Source: an uncultured Actinomycetes bacterium | Lineage (GTDB): Bacteria > Actinomycetota > Actinomycetes > Nanopelagicales > Nanopelagicaceae | DNA: 14,851 nt | Direction of reading: 5' to 3' | NCBI GenBank assembly: GCA_903865885.1 | Contig: CAIPLJ010000050.1 | Location: 1 to 14,851, forward strand | Part shown: one piece after another, positions 14,687 through 14,851 of the stretch | How positions within the stretch are numbered: the stretch's first letter is position 1 | Layout of the letters: each line of letters starts with the position of its first letter | Position numbers and translations under genes: made by a program | The notes under the pieces: model-generated | Seen by the model: only the letters and a program-made list of their open reading frames with translations | What the model was told of the DNA's origin: nothing | Databases searched by the model: none

Positions 14687-14851
14687 GGATATACCTTACA
14701 AGTTGGTTATTGGTCAGATGATCTGAGATATGAATTCCGCGACGTCCTAGCGTGATGTAGGCAAGATATGCACCTGCTTCACGCACCAGATCGCGATAGT
14801 GAGAATTGACTAGTGAGTTTGGGCCAGATTTCGCAGGAGAACATGTTGCTG
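14670..14851 (-). CDS. Unidentified protein, C-terminal 59 residues (5' end outside the window)
   Basis: The minus strand stays open from the window edge to a TAA at 14670-14672, giving 59 residues. The visible part includes HYRDLVREAGAYLAYITLG, then RRGIHISDHLTNNQLVRYI, and ends GIVR. It looks like a normal mixed helix-strand protein end. I cannot assign a family. It overlaps dgt by 17 bases and contains the dgt ribosome site, which suggests it is the preceding gene of the same operon. No competing frame over this stretch looks better. Because only the tail is visible, chance openness of this length cannot be fully excluded. Confidence 0.55.
   Translation of the reverse strand, partial: ATCSPAKSGPNSLVNSHYRDLVREAGAYLAYITLGRRGIHISDHLTNNQLVRYIHGIVR

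Overview
The window looks like a compact, moderate-GC chromosome segment from an actinobacterium with a streamlined genome. The SenX3/RegX3-type two-component pair, the dgt-dnaG gene order, the Mycobacterium-like GalT amino terminus and the very short intergenic gaps all fit this. A freshwater planktonic lineage of the acI/Nanopelagicales type is my best guess, but that is inference from gene content and style, not a measured placement. All gene-free gaps are well under 300 bases. I see no mobile element, CRISPR array, phage gene or clear rho-independent terminator.

Left part (1-3576, all + strand): the 3' end of a sensor histidine kinase overlaps a RegX3-like response regulator (phosphate-type signalling). 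A possible 42-residue small protein follows, then an orphan REC-LuxR regulator. Next comes an 89-residue protein resembling the C-terminal domain of DnaX, overlapping by 4 bases a secreted GH25 lysozyme.

Middle part (3566-9294): glpD (minus) and glpK (plus) diverge from a 67-base shared control region and together convert glycerol to dihydroxyacetone phosphate. galT and galK follow glpK on the same strand and supply two steps of the Leloir galactose pathway. galE and a glycerol facilitator are not in the window. A small ACT-domain protein (minus) converges on galK.

Right part (9332-14851, all minus): a DoxX-like/Rieske fusion gene is followed with no gap by a membrane-anchored HtrA-like protease with a PDZ domain. 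Upstream of them lie tRNA-Asn(GTT), the primase gene dnaG and the dNTP triphosphohydrolase gene dgt. The last 182 bases hold the 3' end of an unidentified gene overlapping dgt.

A recurring feature is a TANNNT -10-like hexamer 5-9 bases (often exactly 6) before the start codon of genes that head transcription units, without a Shine-Dalgarno sequence. Several operon-internal genes (regX3, dnaG, dgt, and more weakly the protease) do have one. This suggests widespread leaderless transcription. The most unusual genes are the free-standing DnaX-tail-like protein coupled to the lysozyme and the DoxX-Rieske fusion with an internal twin-arginine segment.
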